A stretch of DNA of 64,000 nt from Andalucia godoyi (Eukaryota > Discoba > Jakobea > Jakobida > Andaluciidae). How positions within the stretch are numbered: position 1 is the first letter of the stretch; the number at the start of each line of letters is the position of its first letter. The translations under genes were made by a program, and so were the position numbers. Location: positions 85,384-149,383 of the forward strand of contig VRVR01000042.1 in the NCBI GenBank assembly GCA_009859145.1, written 5' to 3'. The notes under the pieces are model-generated. The model was not told where the DNA came from. It was given only the letters and a program-made list of their open reading frames with translations, and searched no databases. Of this stretch, positions 1 through 9,315 are shown piece by piece.

Positions 1-1
1 G

Positions 2-2068
2 GAAGATCCCAATTACCGGAAGGAGCTTTTTGGCACGGCAAACGACATGTTCGCTGGTTCCTTGTCAATTTTTGCAGAACAGCATCCTGACGAAGTCAAA
101 GTACAAGCGTCCATCTGCTTGTATTTGGTCTTCGAAAGGTTTTTAGACGAGAAGAAGAAACTGTTCGTTGCGGAGAATGCTCAGAACTGGATGATGGAGT
201 CGTCAACTGCTGGGAACAAAGATGGCAAGTGTGAAGAAGAAATCAAGCAGTACGAGAGATGGAGACGTGCGATAGTGCGGGACGTGATTCAGATCAGTTG
301 GACGCGAGAGTGGGCCCGCTTTCTCGTTAGCGTATGGATCAGCCATTTGGTAAGCGTTTTGAAGACTCCCGAAAGGAAGGATGTTGTTTCTGACAAGATC
401 GGTGCCATGATAGATGGCATCTCAATTTCATCTGTGGAGGACTTGGATGAAGGCAGCGCGTCTATCCTGAGCGCATTGTTCATCCAAGCCCTCTCCGTGG
501 ATCCCGAGAACAAATCGTTTGCAAATCGACTGTCCAGCATGGCACAAAAATCCTCTGTATTTTTGTCGTGCTTCATTTCGTCATGTGCGTCTATGAGAGA
601 CGTAGTCCTGCCCCGCGATGTGTTGGTGTGTATTCGCCAGCAGTGCAGCCTGCAGATAATCTCCCAGGATGCTGTAGCTTGGAAGCGCATGCTTGTAGGG
701 ATTTCTTTTAACATTTTCTCGGATGCTGTGCAAAAACAGAAGAAATTAACGGAAGCGATTGTTGTATTGGGCGTTAGCGAGTGGGATGTCTTGTTGGATG
801 TCATTTCAGAGCATAAGACTGTGTCCGGACTTGAAGAAAAGGAAGGAGTCAGCTTGAATCCCTCGATGTTGATGCAATCTGTGACTTCTACGCCGGAGTC
901 TGAAGGCAAGAAACGATGGATTGTTCGAGAAGTTTGCGCCGCGTTTCAGCATTTTGTAGATACCAATGAACCACAAGTAGACCATTGTTTTGTGGCGCTT
1001 GTGCAGAAGTGGAATTCTCGAAGTCGATCTGACACTTTGATTTCAGTGGTGGCTGCGCTAGCAAGCTTCATGTCCGCTGCTTGCACCGCGAATGTTGTTG
1101 AGCTTTGTGTTCGCATACTCAAGCAACGGATGGCGGTGGAACACATTGTTGACCAGGTGGATGACCAGCTATTCTCAGTTTTGGCGCCTCTGCTGGTGCT
1201 CAAAACCATTCCTTTGACGCTGTTTGCAGATCTTCTTCCTGCTCTACGTCTGGATCTCTTCTCATGCTTGATCAAGTTGACAAAAGATGTCCGACAGCAT
1301 GTCAGACGAGTGGCGAGCGAGGTCCTTGCGCGTTCCTCGGATTCGTCATCTCTTCTCGAGTTTCTGGCCTCTCTGGATCCTGTCGTGGATTGGAGGCTGC
1401 GCTTGTTTCTTACTTGTCAGATTCTTTCGACTACCCCTGCGATTCTTCCTCAAAGTCATTTTGAATCCCTGATTGGAGAACGTCCGATGTCGGATGAACT
1501 TGCAGCTGCCCATTTTGAGACCATCAGCCTTTATGTTGTCACTGTACTGCAAGGTTTTCTTGAGCCCGAAATGATGCATGCATTGTGGACGTTCCCCACT
1601 GCTGCAGGAGTTTGTGGCAGAGCGGTTTCGCTCATTCTATCTCAGCGCCAAAAATTGTCCGGAAGTCAGCAACCCGTTTCTCTTCAAAACTGCCTCTCCC
1701 TTCTGCACTCCATCATGCTCCATGTTTCTGCATGCAATGACTCAACATCATCTCAGTCCGGTTCAATCGAACGATGGCTTGAAGTCGTGTTTCACTTGTC
1801 ATTTCTCATCTCGTCTTTGATTCCCTCCGATTTTGAATCCTCTATCATTTTGGATGTGATGCAGTGGTGCCTTAAGACACTGCGCTTTCAGCAACAAGAT
1901 GGCATTCGCTTCCAGGCTCTAAAGATCACAGGAGCTTTGGCATCTCACATCGCGGATGAGGCGGTGGTTGAATCGGTACAATCTATTTGGACGTCGCTGG
2001 CGAGAAATGCATCACCTCTTGGTGCACTCGCACAGCAGCTTTTGTCAGCCATCATCACTGCTTCCTAA
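2..2068 (+). CDS. 3' part of a large helical (HEAT/ARM-like) protein, 5' end outside window
   Basis: The reading frame is open from base 2, so the start lies beyond the left edge; the first internal ATG is at 47. About 688 residues are visible, ending at TAA 2066-2068. Composition is rich in Leu, Val, Ser and Ala in regularly spaced amphipathic stretches, with no membrane segment or low-complexity tract. This suggests an alpha-solenoid scaffold of the HEAT/armadillo kind. I see no catalytic motif and do not recognise the family. It could be part of any large helical-repeat protein. The coding nature is secure because of length and amino-acid texture; the structural class is inference. Confidence 0.75.
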   Translation, partial: EDPNYRKELFGTANDMFAGSLSIFAEQHPDEVKVQASICLYLVFERFLDEKKKLFVAENAQNWMMESSTAGNKDGKCEEEIKQYERWRRAIVRDVIQISWTREWARFLVSVWISHLVSVLKTPERKDVVSDKIGAMIDGISISSVEDLDEGSASILSALFIQALSVDPENKSFANRLSSMAQKSSVFLSCFISSCASMRDVVLPRDVLVCIRQQCSLQIISQDAVAWKRMLVGISFNIFSDAVQKQKKLTEAIVVLGVSEWDVLLDVISEHKTVSGLEEKEGVSLNPSMLMQSVTSTPESEGKKRWIVREVCAAFQHFVDTNEPQVDHCFVALVQKWNSRSRSDTLISVVAALASFMSAACTANVVELCVRILKQRMAVEHIVDQVDDQLFSVLAPLLVLKTIPLTLFADLLPALRLDLFSCLIKLTKDVRQHVRRVASEVLARSSDSSSLLEFLASLDPVVDWRLRLFLTCQILSTTPAILPQSHFESLIGERPMSDELAAAHFETISLYVVTVLQGFLEPEMMHALWTFPTAAGVCGRAVSLILSQRQKLSGSQQPVSLQNCLSLLHSIMLHVSACNDSTSSQSGSIERWLEVVFHLSFLISSLIPSDFESSIILDVMQWCLKTLRFQQQDGIRFQALKITGALASHIADEAVVESVQSIWTSLARNASPLGALAQQLLSAIITAS

Positions 2069-2286
2069 GTGCAAACCCCAGTTTTCCCGCCAGCGTACTT
2101 CGAGAGCACAACAGTGCTTTTTCCGTGAGATGTTTACTTTCGGCTTCCACTTCAATGTTTTGCAAACTGCCGTAGGTCTCGTTTGGGGAATAAGAGATTT
2201 GGGGTGTTGTTCTTTTGGTTCGTGTTGGGGACACTCTTTTTTCCACTTGTTGCTTGTTCTCCTTGCTTGTTTTGCACAGCAAGCAA
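2069..2286 (+). promoter_or_regulatory. Short intergenic region with an E2F-like site
   Basis: Spacer between two same-strand genes. It contains TTTTCCCGCC at 2082-2091, matching the E2F/DP consensus (TTTSSCGC), about 195 bp before the proposed ATG at 2287. The rest is T-rich. Function is inferred from the motif only. Confidence 0.3.
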
Positions 2287-3161
2287 ATGAAGACCAAAGG
2301 TGTATTTGTGCTGTTTGAAGACGGAAACGTTTCGGCTTTGAGCCAGGGGTTTCGTTCTGTTGTTAAAGAGAGCGGATGCGGGTCGTTCGTCGTAGAGAGT
2401 GGTGACGTGCTTTCTCAAGCGTTGTGTCCTTCAGGAGTTGTATGGTCTTATTCTGCATCTCAGAAATGTTTTTTTGTTTAATTATATTTTTTCTCATTTT
2501 TTGTCGGTCAACATCTGTGTTTTGCTTATCTCTAGAATAGAGCCAATCTTTAAGCAGTCGCTTCAGACGGATTCAATCTCGAATCGTTATTTTGTCCCAT
2601 GACGCTCCAGATGCATCTTTGCAACGCTGCATGTCGCTGTTTGATTCTTGCGAGGTGACGTCTTCTGTTGATGGTTTTTTGATGGAGTTGTCACAGCATG
2701 CTGCTCTTCAAGAATCGCCTGCAGCTTCATCAAACGATCTGATGTTTGTCTACGTTGCAAAAAACATGTTCAACACGATTGTCAGTCGACTGGATGCAGT
2801 AAGCGATGTCATTCATCGCAGTTCTTGTACTCGGAATTCGGTTCTTTCTGTAATTGCGAACATTTCGTCGGACCAGATGGAGCTTGGGTCTGCAGTCTTG
2901 GAGGTTTTTGAAAAGTGTGCGTCCTCCACCCTGTGTCCATTTCGTCCGCGCCAATCGTGGCAGCTCGTGGACTCGACTGTTGACAAGACGCGTATCGGCA
3001 CGTTCATCATCAGCGGCCGCAACTGGGTGCGCGTGGATGAATGCGATTCGCTTTCAGTGAAGGACTGTGTGGCACGTGGTGCTTATCCTCCCCATGCACT
3101 CCGCTTTCTGCTTCCCGAACTCGTTTACAAGATGGGCTTTGCTGACAAGTACGGAGCCTAA
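2287..3161 (+). CDS. Two-exon gene, unknown protein (~257 aa)
   Basis: Proposed exon 1 is 2287-2439 (ATG, 51 codons) and exon 2 is 2541-3161 (207 codons, TAA). The intron 2440-2540 starts GTATGG and ends TAG, with phase 0 on both sides. Evidence for the join: the downstream frame stays open back to the acceptor but has no ATG before 2631, while the upstream frame reads well until just after the donor. The donor resembles those in RPS15 (GTATGT) and the BRI3-like gene. If the join is wrong, a shorter protein could start at ATG 2631. The product ends in a conserved-looking tail (GTFIISGRNWVRVDE, later LPELVYKMGF). It has no signal peptide or membrane span, and I do not recognise the family. Confidence 0.5.
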
Positions 3162-3250
3162 CAGCTTCCCAGTTTTGTACAAAATCACACACTGTAAAGA
3201 TGATCTTGCTTGTTTGTTTTTTGTTTTGTTTCGCCAGAAAAGAAAAGGAA

Positions 3251-3267
3251 GGGGGGGGGGGGGGGGG
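3251..3267 (+). repeat. Poly-G tract (17 G)
   Basis: Uninterrupted run of 17 G in the 317-bp gap between two convergent genes (stops at 3161 and 3479). The rest of the gap is A-rich on the + strand. No gene is seen in it. Confidence 0.95.
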
Positions 3268-3478
3268 ACGGCCCACACAACAGACCAAGAACAAGGCATT
3301 GAGAGTTTATATAAGAAGAGAAGAGATCGCAGCAACAAAGCAAGACAAAAAAACAGGGAAACAAAAAGAGAAAACGGAGGACAAAAAGATCTATGTGGTA
3401 ATTCAAAAGCACTGCAAAATCCTAGACAGAAGAAAAAGAAAAGGACATGCAGAAACAGCAGATTTTTTGGACTTCGGT

Positions 3479-3688
3479 TTAGTGCGCATGTGTATGGTCC
3501 TTCTGCGCAGCCTGCTGTTCATTCTTGAGTTTTTCTAATTGCTTCTTGTGGTGCAAACACTCGAAATAATCCTCGCGGAGAGCAGCACACGGACCGATCG
3601 AGTTGTTCTTTGACATGCATTCGCTGAACGTCATCCACGCGGTGTAGCACCGGCCCTGTGTTCCCTTGACTCCGAATCCAGAAGACAT
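3479..3688 (-). CDS. NDUFS5: Complex I accessory subunit NDUFS5 (15 kDa)
   Basis: A 69-residue protein that begins MSSGFGVKGTQGRCY, very like plant NDUFS5 (MASGWG..GNKGRCY). It continues with FSECMS and LREDYFECLHHKKQ. These carry the twin cysteine pairs (C...C...C...C, CX9C type) of the subunit, which is imported into the mitochondrial intermembrane space through the Mia40 relay and sits on the membrane arm of NADH:ubiquinone oxidoreductase. The length fits the plant and protist form. The ATG at 3688 is chosen because the family's N-terminus starts exactly there; the frame upstream is unrelated. The tail ends in a His-containing DHTHAH, as in some plant homologues. The gene shows that the organism has aerobic mitochondria with complex I. 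Confidence 0.9.
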   Translation of the reverse strand: MSSGFGVKGTQGRCYTAWMTFSECMSKNNSIGPCAALREDYFECLHHKKQLEKLKNEQQAAQKDHTHAH

Positions 3689-4158
3689 GCTTGATCTTGA
3701 AGATTGAGAAACGCCCAGATAGATATGTCCCTTTCTGCACAAATCCAATGTCGACGACGCTAGACGGCGAGTGTGCGTTTTTTCTGGGTCTGTTTTTTGT
3801 GGGTTTTTTTTTTTAAAAATAAATTGTGAAGGACGACGCCTTATGTTGTTTTTTTCAGTCGCTGGCTTTTTGCTGCACCCCTCTCCCACACAGCAGCATC
3901 AAAGAATCAAAACGAGGAGTGGGGGGAGCTGACTACAGTCCGTTTTCTCTTTATGCTGGATTGCCGCACGATCGGCAGATTCGACACTTCCAGTGGGGTT
4001 GGGGAAGTTGGGGCGATAAGGATGTGACAACTCGCACACACACGCAACACACACACAAATACACAAACAACAAGTCACGCAACAGCAACCACCCGGGTTC
4101 GAGACGGAATCTCCGAAGAAAGACAAGCGAAAACTCGGCTGTTTTGTTTACTCCTCTG
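3689..4158. other. Divergent intergenic region
   Basis: About 470 bp between the divergent NDUFS5 and SERINC starts. Contains a T-run near 3806-3813 and a short CA-rich stretch (4037-4062). No gene or RNA was recognised. It presumably holds both promoters. Confidence 0.5.
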
Positions 4159-5418
4159 ATGAACAAGCCTCTGATGTCAGAATCCAGTGTACCAAAGGAT
4201 CGAAGCGCAACTGCAGTAGGATCGAGCGCAGCTGCGTCCCCCACACTCCCTCCATCTCGAACACAGCCAAACAGTGGAAATCTCGGAACAGCTGCGGATC
4301 CACCGACACGAAAGCGAGACCGAGCGACACCGGCGTTTGCAAAGTCATCCTTCTTTTTGTTGTTTGCCATTGGTGTCATCCTGTGTATAGTCGCAAAATC
4401 CAATGCTTTTTCATTTCTGAGCAGCGTTCCTGCCATGGATTCGTGCAATGACGACGGTTGTCGTGGGTTATTTGCAGTGTTTCGCATATGTTGGGCAATG
4501 TTCATTTTCTTCGCAGTGCATTTGATTCTCACTCTCATGTTCAAAACGAGCCCAGAGTTCAAAGTCAGTGTCCAAAGGGACTGGTGGTTTTTCAAGATCA
4601 TCTTCTTCTTTGGGTTGATTGTCGCTGCGTTTTTCATCCGGAATGGCGTGTTTGTCGGATTTGCATATCTGTTCTTGATTCTCGGTGCTTTGTTTGTGGT
4701 GATGCAAGTTCTTATTCTTATTGACTTTGCCTATGACTGGAACGACTCGTGGGTGAAAAAAGAGAAGAATTCATATCTCGCAGGTCTTCTGGCGGTTTCT
4801 CTGCTCTTGTTTGTGGCGGGCCTGGTGGTTGTCGGTTTCATGTATTACTGGTTCACAACAGATGGAGCTTGCCACCTCAATAAGTTCTTCATCTCCATGA
4901 CCTTGATTTTCGGAGTGGTTACCACAATATTGTCTCTTAGAGTCAAGCACGGAGCTCTGCTGCCTTGTGCGGTCGTGTTTGCTACCACAGTTTACTGGAC
5001 GTGGTCTGCTATATTTTCTGAGCCTTCGTCTAGTGGCTGCAACTCGCTGCGAGGGTCTTCCAGATTTGAAACAGCGCAAATTGTTATTTCCGTCACTCTT
5101 GCGTGTTTGTCGATGGTTTACACAGTGATGAGAACCACTTCGCAAACGCAGGCGTTCTCCACCGAAAAGCCCGAGGAAGAGGAGCTCAAGAAGGAAAAAT
5201 ACTGGCTGTTTCATACGATCATGGTCGTGGCCTCTGGCTACTGTTCAGCAGCATTTTCGAATTGGTCTTTTGACGGGTCGACAGACGTATCGTCCATTGA
5301 TGAAGGTTGGGTGTCGACGGGTATAAAGATTGCTGCTACGTGGCTGGCGGCGCTTCTTTATATCTGGTCATTGATTGCACCGTATGTCTTCAAGAATCGC
5401 GATTTTGGTTGGGACTAG
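4159..5418 (+). CDS. SERINC/TMS1 family multi-pass membrane protein
   Basis: A 419-residue protein matching the serine incorporator (TDE1/TMS1) family. Diagnostic stretches are FRICWAMFIFFAVH, the WWFFKI segment, then LILIDFAYDWNDSWV, which aligns with the family's hallmark DFAHSWNESWV. About ten hydrophobic segments span residues 60-415, and the C-terminus ends VFKNRDFGWD. These proteins are lipid scramblase-like and sit in the plasma membrane or endomembranes; a role in serine-lipid supply is debated. Oddity: the N-terminus is a 60-residue Ser/Pro/Thr-rich hydrophilic tail with no Cys-rich first segment, which animal members have. The start is ATG 4159; the frame is open upstream to 3826 but lacks another convincing ATG, so an upstream exon cannot be excluded. 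Confidence 0.9.
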   Translation: MNKPLMSESSVPKDRSATAVGSSAAASPTLPPSRTQPNSGNLGTAADPPTRKRDRATPAFAKSSFFLLFAIGVILCIVAKSNAFSFLSSVPAMDSCNDDGCRGLFAVFRICWAMFIFFAVHLILTLMFKTSPEFKVSVQRDWWFFKIIFFFGLIVAAFFIRNGVFVGFAYLFLILGALFVVMQVLILIDFAYDWNDSWVKKEKNSYLAGLLAVSLLLFVAGLVVVGFMYYWFTTDGACHLNKFFISMTLIFGVVTTILSLRVKHGALLPCAVVFATTVYWTWSAIFSEPSSSGCNSLRGSSRFETAQIVISVTLACLSMVYTVMRTTSQTQAFSTEKPEEEELKKEKYWLFHTIMVVASGYCSAAFSNWSFDGSTDVSSIDEGWVSTGIKIAATWLAALLYIWSLIAPYVFKNRDFGWD

Positions 5419-5578
5419 ACTGATCAGCCAATTCGTGGACTACAATTTACTACAGATCGAATCCTGAACATTGTCCGACGGAGGATGTTGCAAGAAGGAG
5501 TGGGAGAGACAGAAACGAAATAAACAGCGAAATATTGATACAAGAAAAAAGAAAAGAAGAAGAAGAAGAAGAAGAAAA

Positions 5579-7459
5579 TTAAGGGGAAAGCTTCTTTTGC
5601 AAGTCCTTGGAAGGGCTTGAGTGGCGCATGACAAATGCTTCGCGCTTCGAGAAATCACGCTGCTTGGACCAAGCATCAGTCAACGTTTGAGTGGTCAGTT
5701 CCTTTTTCCTACGGACTTCTTCCCTCTCGGCTAACAATTCGCGACGAGCTCGTTCTGTCGCTTCTGCCTGGAACTTGCGCTCTGCTTCCATCTCCTGTCG
5801 CTTCAGGAGTTCGCGTTCAGACATTTGTTCGTCAAGACGATCACGGAAAGCAGCCTTGTTCCGGTGATCCTGCTCGCGGGTAAGGTAGGATTCTGGTCGA
5901 GGAAAGGGGGCATCCACTGGAGCTCGAACAAAGTCAGTTTCGCGCTCTTTACGAGACTTTGCTTCCTCCATCTGTTTCTGCAGCATCCTTCGCATTTCGG
6001 CCATCTCCATGCGGTGTTCCTCTCTATGAATTTGCTCCAGTTTCTTGGCGTTGACCACTTGCGCATCAAACTCCAATTGCCGAGCATCCTCGGCAGACCG
6101 ACGAACTTCGAGATCGCGGCGGTATCGATCAGCGGCATCTGCCATAGCATTTTGCAATCTCGCTCCTGGCGGCATGTTGATTGCATTGAAAGCAACATCA
6201 GGCGATGCCGTCAGAAACTTGTAGGACTCTGGAGATGTTGGCATTGCACCCAGCGTCGCGTCCAACGAAGCATGTGGAGAATCAATATCTGCACGGTGAG
6301 ATTGCACTAGGTTTTCAGCAGCATGCTGGACATCGAAGAGAGAATCGCGCGTGCCCTTGTATTTTGCATACCGTACGGCGCTGCGCCGCAGCTGTTCATT
6401 CTTCTCGATAATTTCTCGGCGCGGATCATCAGCAGCAAGTTCATCAATGTAAGAGACTTCCGGTTTTTTCAAAGGTCGCTGGTTCGCAATGTTTCCGCCG
6501 TCAAAAGCTCCTTCAACCAACATGGAGTTGGAATGAGAAGTCGCGTCGCGATAGCCAAGGCGCGCAGGAACAGTCTTTGGGCTCAATGTGGCCGATTCTA
6601 ATCCGAACAACACAGAAGGTGACATGGCAGAGGCCGACAATGGACGGTCGGCTGTTGCTGAAAAAGGCATCGGAGAAACAATTGACGGAGTGTTAAGACG
6701 GTTCGGCGACACTGGTCGGAACTTGGACGTCGGTGCTGAAAGCGTGCCATGGCTAGACGAGAGTGCTCGTGTCTCTTGTTCAATTTCTGTCAACGAACCC
6801 ACAACATGTCCATTTTGCGCAACTGCAGGGGGTGCGGCTGGAGAGGCAGTTGAAGAGTGCTCAATCTTCATGACCTGCACATTTGAAGACTTGTGGTTCT
6901 TCGAAAAATGGAAGTGCAAAATCTTCTTGTCAGACAATAAGCGACCAAAACCAAAAGAGACATCCACGGCAAAACCAGTGCCAATGGCAACTCCCAGTTG
7001 ATCCACGAGGTGCTTGATAACATTCTGCACCCACTCCTTTCGCGCTTGCATATTCTGGACGATAATCGACACATTCACCTCCACTGTCGAGACCAACTGC
7101 CTGTTCGCAGACTTTTGCGAAGTTCTGATATCGTTTGCTCGAAGAAAGATGTCTGCAGGAACAAACATCGGAACATGAGTTTCTTGAACACCCAACGTAC
7201 CCAAATCACGACGGTCCACACGCAGCGTAAACTTCCCAAATCCAGCAATGCTCGTTCCTTTCAAGGCAGCATAGTTCTGGGAAATCTGATCACAGATTGC
7301 ATTGAACACAGACTCGATAAATGACAGCGGCAAAGGATGGTGAAGTCTGGACAAACGACGTTCACAGTCAGCAAGCAGCTGCCCAACAGCGTACGCTGAC
7401 GAAGCGGATCGCGGTGGAGGGCTGCCCGGAGTTAAAGGCGTCTGTGGAATTGACGACAT
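5579..7459 (-). CDS. CCDC81-like HU-domain coiled-coil protein
   Basis: 626 residues from ATG 7459 (MSSIPQTPLTPG...). Residues about 35-200 look like the two eukaryotic HU-like domains of CCDC81: SFIESVFNAICDQISQNY, SIAGFGKFTLR, then a second unit (VQNVIKHLVDQLGVAIGTG, VSFGFGRLL). The middle is disordered and Ser/Pro-rich. The last 170 residues are a charged coiled coil (HREEHRMEMAEMRRML, RKERETDFV, AEREEVRRKKEL). CCDC81 proteins are linked to centrosomes and cilia, so a basal-body or axonemal role is likely here. The HU fold is known from bacterial DNA-binding proteins, but the eukaryotic version need not bind DNA. The frame is open upstream to 7654 without a better ATG. Confidence 0.7.
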   Translation of the reverse strand: MSSIPQTPLTPGSPPPRSASSAYAVGQLLADCERRLSRLHHPLPLSFIESVFNAICDQISQNYAALKGTSIAGFGKFTLRVDRRDLGTLGVQETHVPMFVPADIFLRANDIRTSQKSANRQLVSTVEVNVSIIVQNMQARKEWVQNVIKHLVDQLGVAIGTGFAVDVSFGFGRLLSDKKILHFHFSKNHKSSNVQVMKIEHSSTASPAAPPAVAQNGHVVGSLTEIEQETRALSSSHGTLSAPTSKFRPVSPNRLNTPSIVSPMPFSATADRPLSASAMSPSVLFGLESATLSPKTVPARLGYRDATSHSNSMLVEGAFDGGNIANQRPLKKPEVSYIDELAADDPRREIIEKNEQLRRSAVRYAKYKGTRDSLFDVQHAAENLVQSHRADIDSPHASLDATLGAMPTSPESYKFLTASPDVAFNAINMPPGARLQNAMADAADRYRRDLEVRRSAEDARQLEFDAQVVNAKKLEQIHREEHRMEMAEMRRMLQKQMEEAKSRKERETDFVRAPVDAPFPRPESYLTREQDHRNKAAFRDRLDEQMSERELLKRQEMEAERKFQAEATERARRELLAEREEVRRKKELTTQTLTDAWSKQRDFSKREAFVMRHSSPSKDLQKKLSP

Positions 7460-7815
7460 GAAGAAATTCGAAGTTCTAAACGGGCGGTCTTCCGAATAGA
7501 AAACGGAGAAAGGGCGAAAGATCAGAAGACGTGAAGAAATCAACAACCAACAAGAAAATTGACAACCCCCGAAAAGGCATTCTGGTACGGATTTACGGAA
7601 TTCGACGGTTGCATTGAGGAATGACAGGGCTGACAGAGAGACTGACTGCCACACGGCGGAGCACTCAACTAGGTTCAGAACTCAATTTGCATTGCATTGT
7701 TGCGAACCGGAAGTTGCGGAAGTTTCGTTTCGTTTGGTTTGGTTTGGTTTGGTTTGGTTTGGTTTGGTTGGGGGGGACAACAAACGACATCGACCACATC
7801 TTCGAAAAATGTTTA
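7460..7815. repeat. Upstream region with (TTTGG)n pentamer repeat
   Basis: About 356 bp between the CCDC81-like start and the stop of the next minus-strand gene. Holds seven or so TTTGG pentamers at 7733-7769 followed by a run of G. No gene is seen; it is the likely promoter of the CCDC81-like gene. Confidence 0.7.
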
Positions 7816-8874
7816 CTATGTCAGATGAATGCGCAAACCAGCTGCCGTGAGCTTCCCACTTTCATAACGATTGCACACATGCTGTCCGACTCGCGCCCAC
7901 TGCTCATGCGAGACAAGACCTTCCTGCACCACATCGACATCAAGATCGCTGAGATCCCCGGATTCCAAATCCTGTCTTCTAGATTCAATCTCGCGATCAA
8001 TGAATTTTCTGCAGGATCGGGCCAAGCGACTTAGACAGAGCAACTCGTTCACTTCCTTCGCTTTCTCCGCAGATTCTGGAGAATCCGGTGGAATGCATAG
8101 CCCACCGTCTGGAAAACAAGAAGCGGTGGTGGATGCGCTGGAAGGACCTGCCGAATGAAGCGCGGGAGAGTGCGCATCGCCATTCTCAATCTGCTGTGCT
8201 GACAGTGTCTCGACAGCTGCAGCAACCGCGTCGAGACCATGAAACAGATCCTCCATTGCGTTTTTCTTCTTTGGCAGTTTGTTTTTCCTTGAATTTGGGT
8301 GTTTGGGTACTGATGGACGTGGAATGGCAGAAATGAACGGAGGCACTGGCTCCGTAGGCATCGGGAAATCGTCGACTACTAGCGAATCCTCCTTGACTGG
8401 GGGACCGGTTGCGACGGACACGGCATCTGCCTCACCCCAGTCCGGAATTCCATTATGAGCCACAGTTGCTCTTCGGACGTTGGCCTCAAAATAAAATAGT
8501 TCTTCAGAAGGTATTGTCCAGCCATTTCGTTGCACCTGAGCAGTAATCATAGCGAAAATACTGCGCACATGCTGGTATCTCTGCACAGCATTGTCACCGA
8601 ATATCCGAGAATGTGATTTTCCAGGGACGTACCATTTCCCAAGTCCAGAACGTCTATAGATCACTCCATCTCGGGTGATAAATATCCATCCCTTTGGACG
8701 TTCTGCCTCCAGCCAGCCTGGAAGAACAACTGGATCCGTCGTTATCACTCGCCTGTACAGTCTATTTTCCGGAGTATTCAAAAAGGTTCCAGCAGGGGAA
8801 GCAGCGCATTGATCATCAACCAGGTCGTCATTCCCTGCCTGAAGGAGTGAATTCGGCTTCCACTCCCGATGCAT
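7816..8874 (-). CDS. Unknown protein, 352 aa
   Basis: Intronless frame from ATG 8874 to stop at 7816. The first 140 residues look globular and rich in Trp, Arg and Tyr (WLEAERPKGWIFITRDGVIYRR, GKWYVPGKSHSRIF, QRNGWTIPSEELFYFEANVRRA). A Pro/Ser-rich linker with a basic stretch follows (PNSRKNKLPKKKNAM, a plausible nuclear signal). The C-terminal 90 residues are helical and acidic. There is no signal peptide or membrane span. I do not recognise the family. Composition and length make it a convincing gene. Confidence 0.65.
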   Translation of the reverse strand: MHREWKPNSLLQAGNDDLVDDQCAASPAGTFLNTPENRLYRRVITTDPVVLPGWLEAERPKGWIFITRDGVIYRRSGLGKWYVPGKSHSRIFGDNAVQRYQHVRSIFAMITAQVQRNGWTIPSEELFYFEANVRRATVAHNGIPDWGEADAVSVATGPPVKEDSLVVDDFPMPTEPVPPFISAIPRPSVPKHPNSRKNKLPKKKNAMEDLFHGLDAVAAAVETLSAQQIENGDAHSPALHSAGPSSASTTASCFPDGGLCIPPDSPESAEKAKEVNELLCLSRLARSCRKFIDREIESRRQDLESGDLSDLDVDVVQEGLVSHEQWARVGQHVCNRYESGKLTAAGLRIHLT

Positions 8875-9315
8875 GTAGGCTGCGCTGAGGTACCTGCCGT
8901 GCGTCCACGCTTAGCAGAAAAAACAACGCTGGTTTCCAAAGAACGTCAGGACGTTCGCAGGGCTTCCTTTACAGCTGGCCGGAAAGGAGGGCCAGCTGCC
9001 GTTGGGCAGGTTGCATCAAGCATCACGTTCGCCGGATCAGCTCAGGAAAAAAAAAACGCCAATAAACGGTGGAAGCTTTCACAGACAGAGGAATTCCCCA
9101 GGAATTCTTGACCACGGATGGAGTGTACGGGGTAAGTGTACGCGGAGAATATCGCTGTTCCGTGGCCTCGAAGATTTGACCTTGGCGCACCCCAACGCCA
9201 CCGTTGTTTCTCCTGCTCTTCACTTCTCTTGTTCATTTGCTTTTTCTTTCTGTTCTCTCTTTTTCTCTTTTCCGTTTTCCTCATTTCTTCGTTTCTCTTC
9301 TCACATTTCCAAACA
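8875..9315 (+). promoter_or_regulatory. Divergent promoter region with long pyrimidine-rich leader
   Basis: Intergenic region between two divergent genes. From about 9205 to 9310 the + strand is almost pure T/C with few purines, ending just before AACAATG of the cathepsin gene. The same kind of pyrimidine leader precedes the gene at 45829, RPS15 and others in this window. It is probably a core promoter/5' UTR feature, comparable with the plant Y patch; that link is inference. Confidence 0.45.

Noticed and set aside
4091-4105. GGTTCGAGAC resembling a tRNA B box
   Set aside because: Lacks the CC of the B box, and no cloverleaf or A box is in range.
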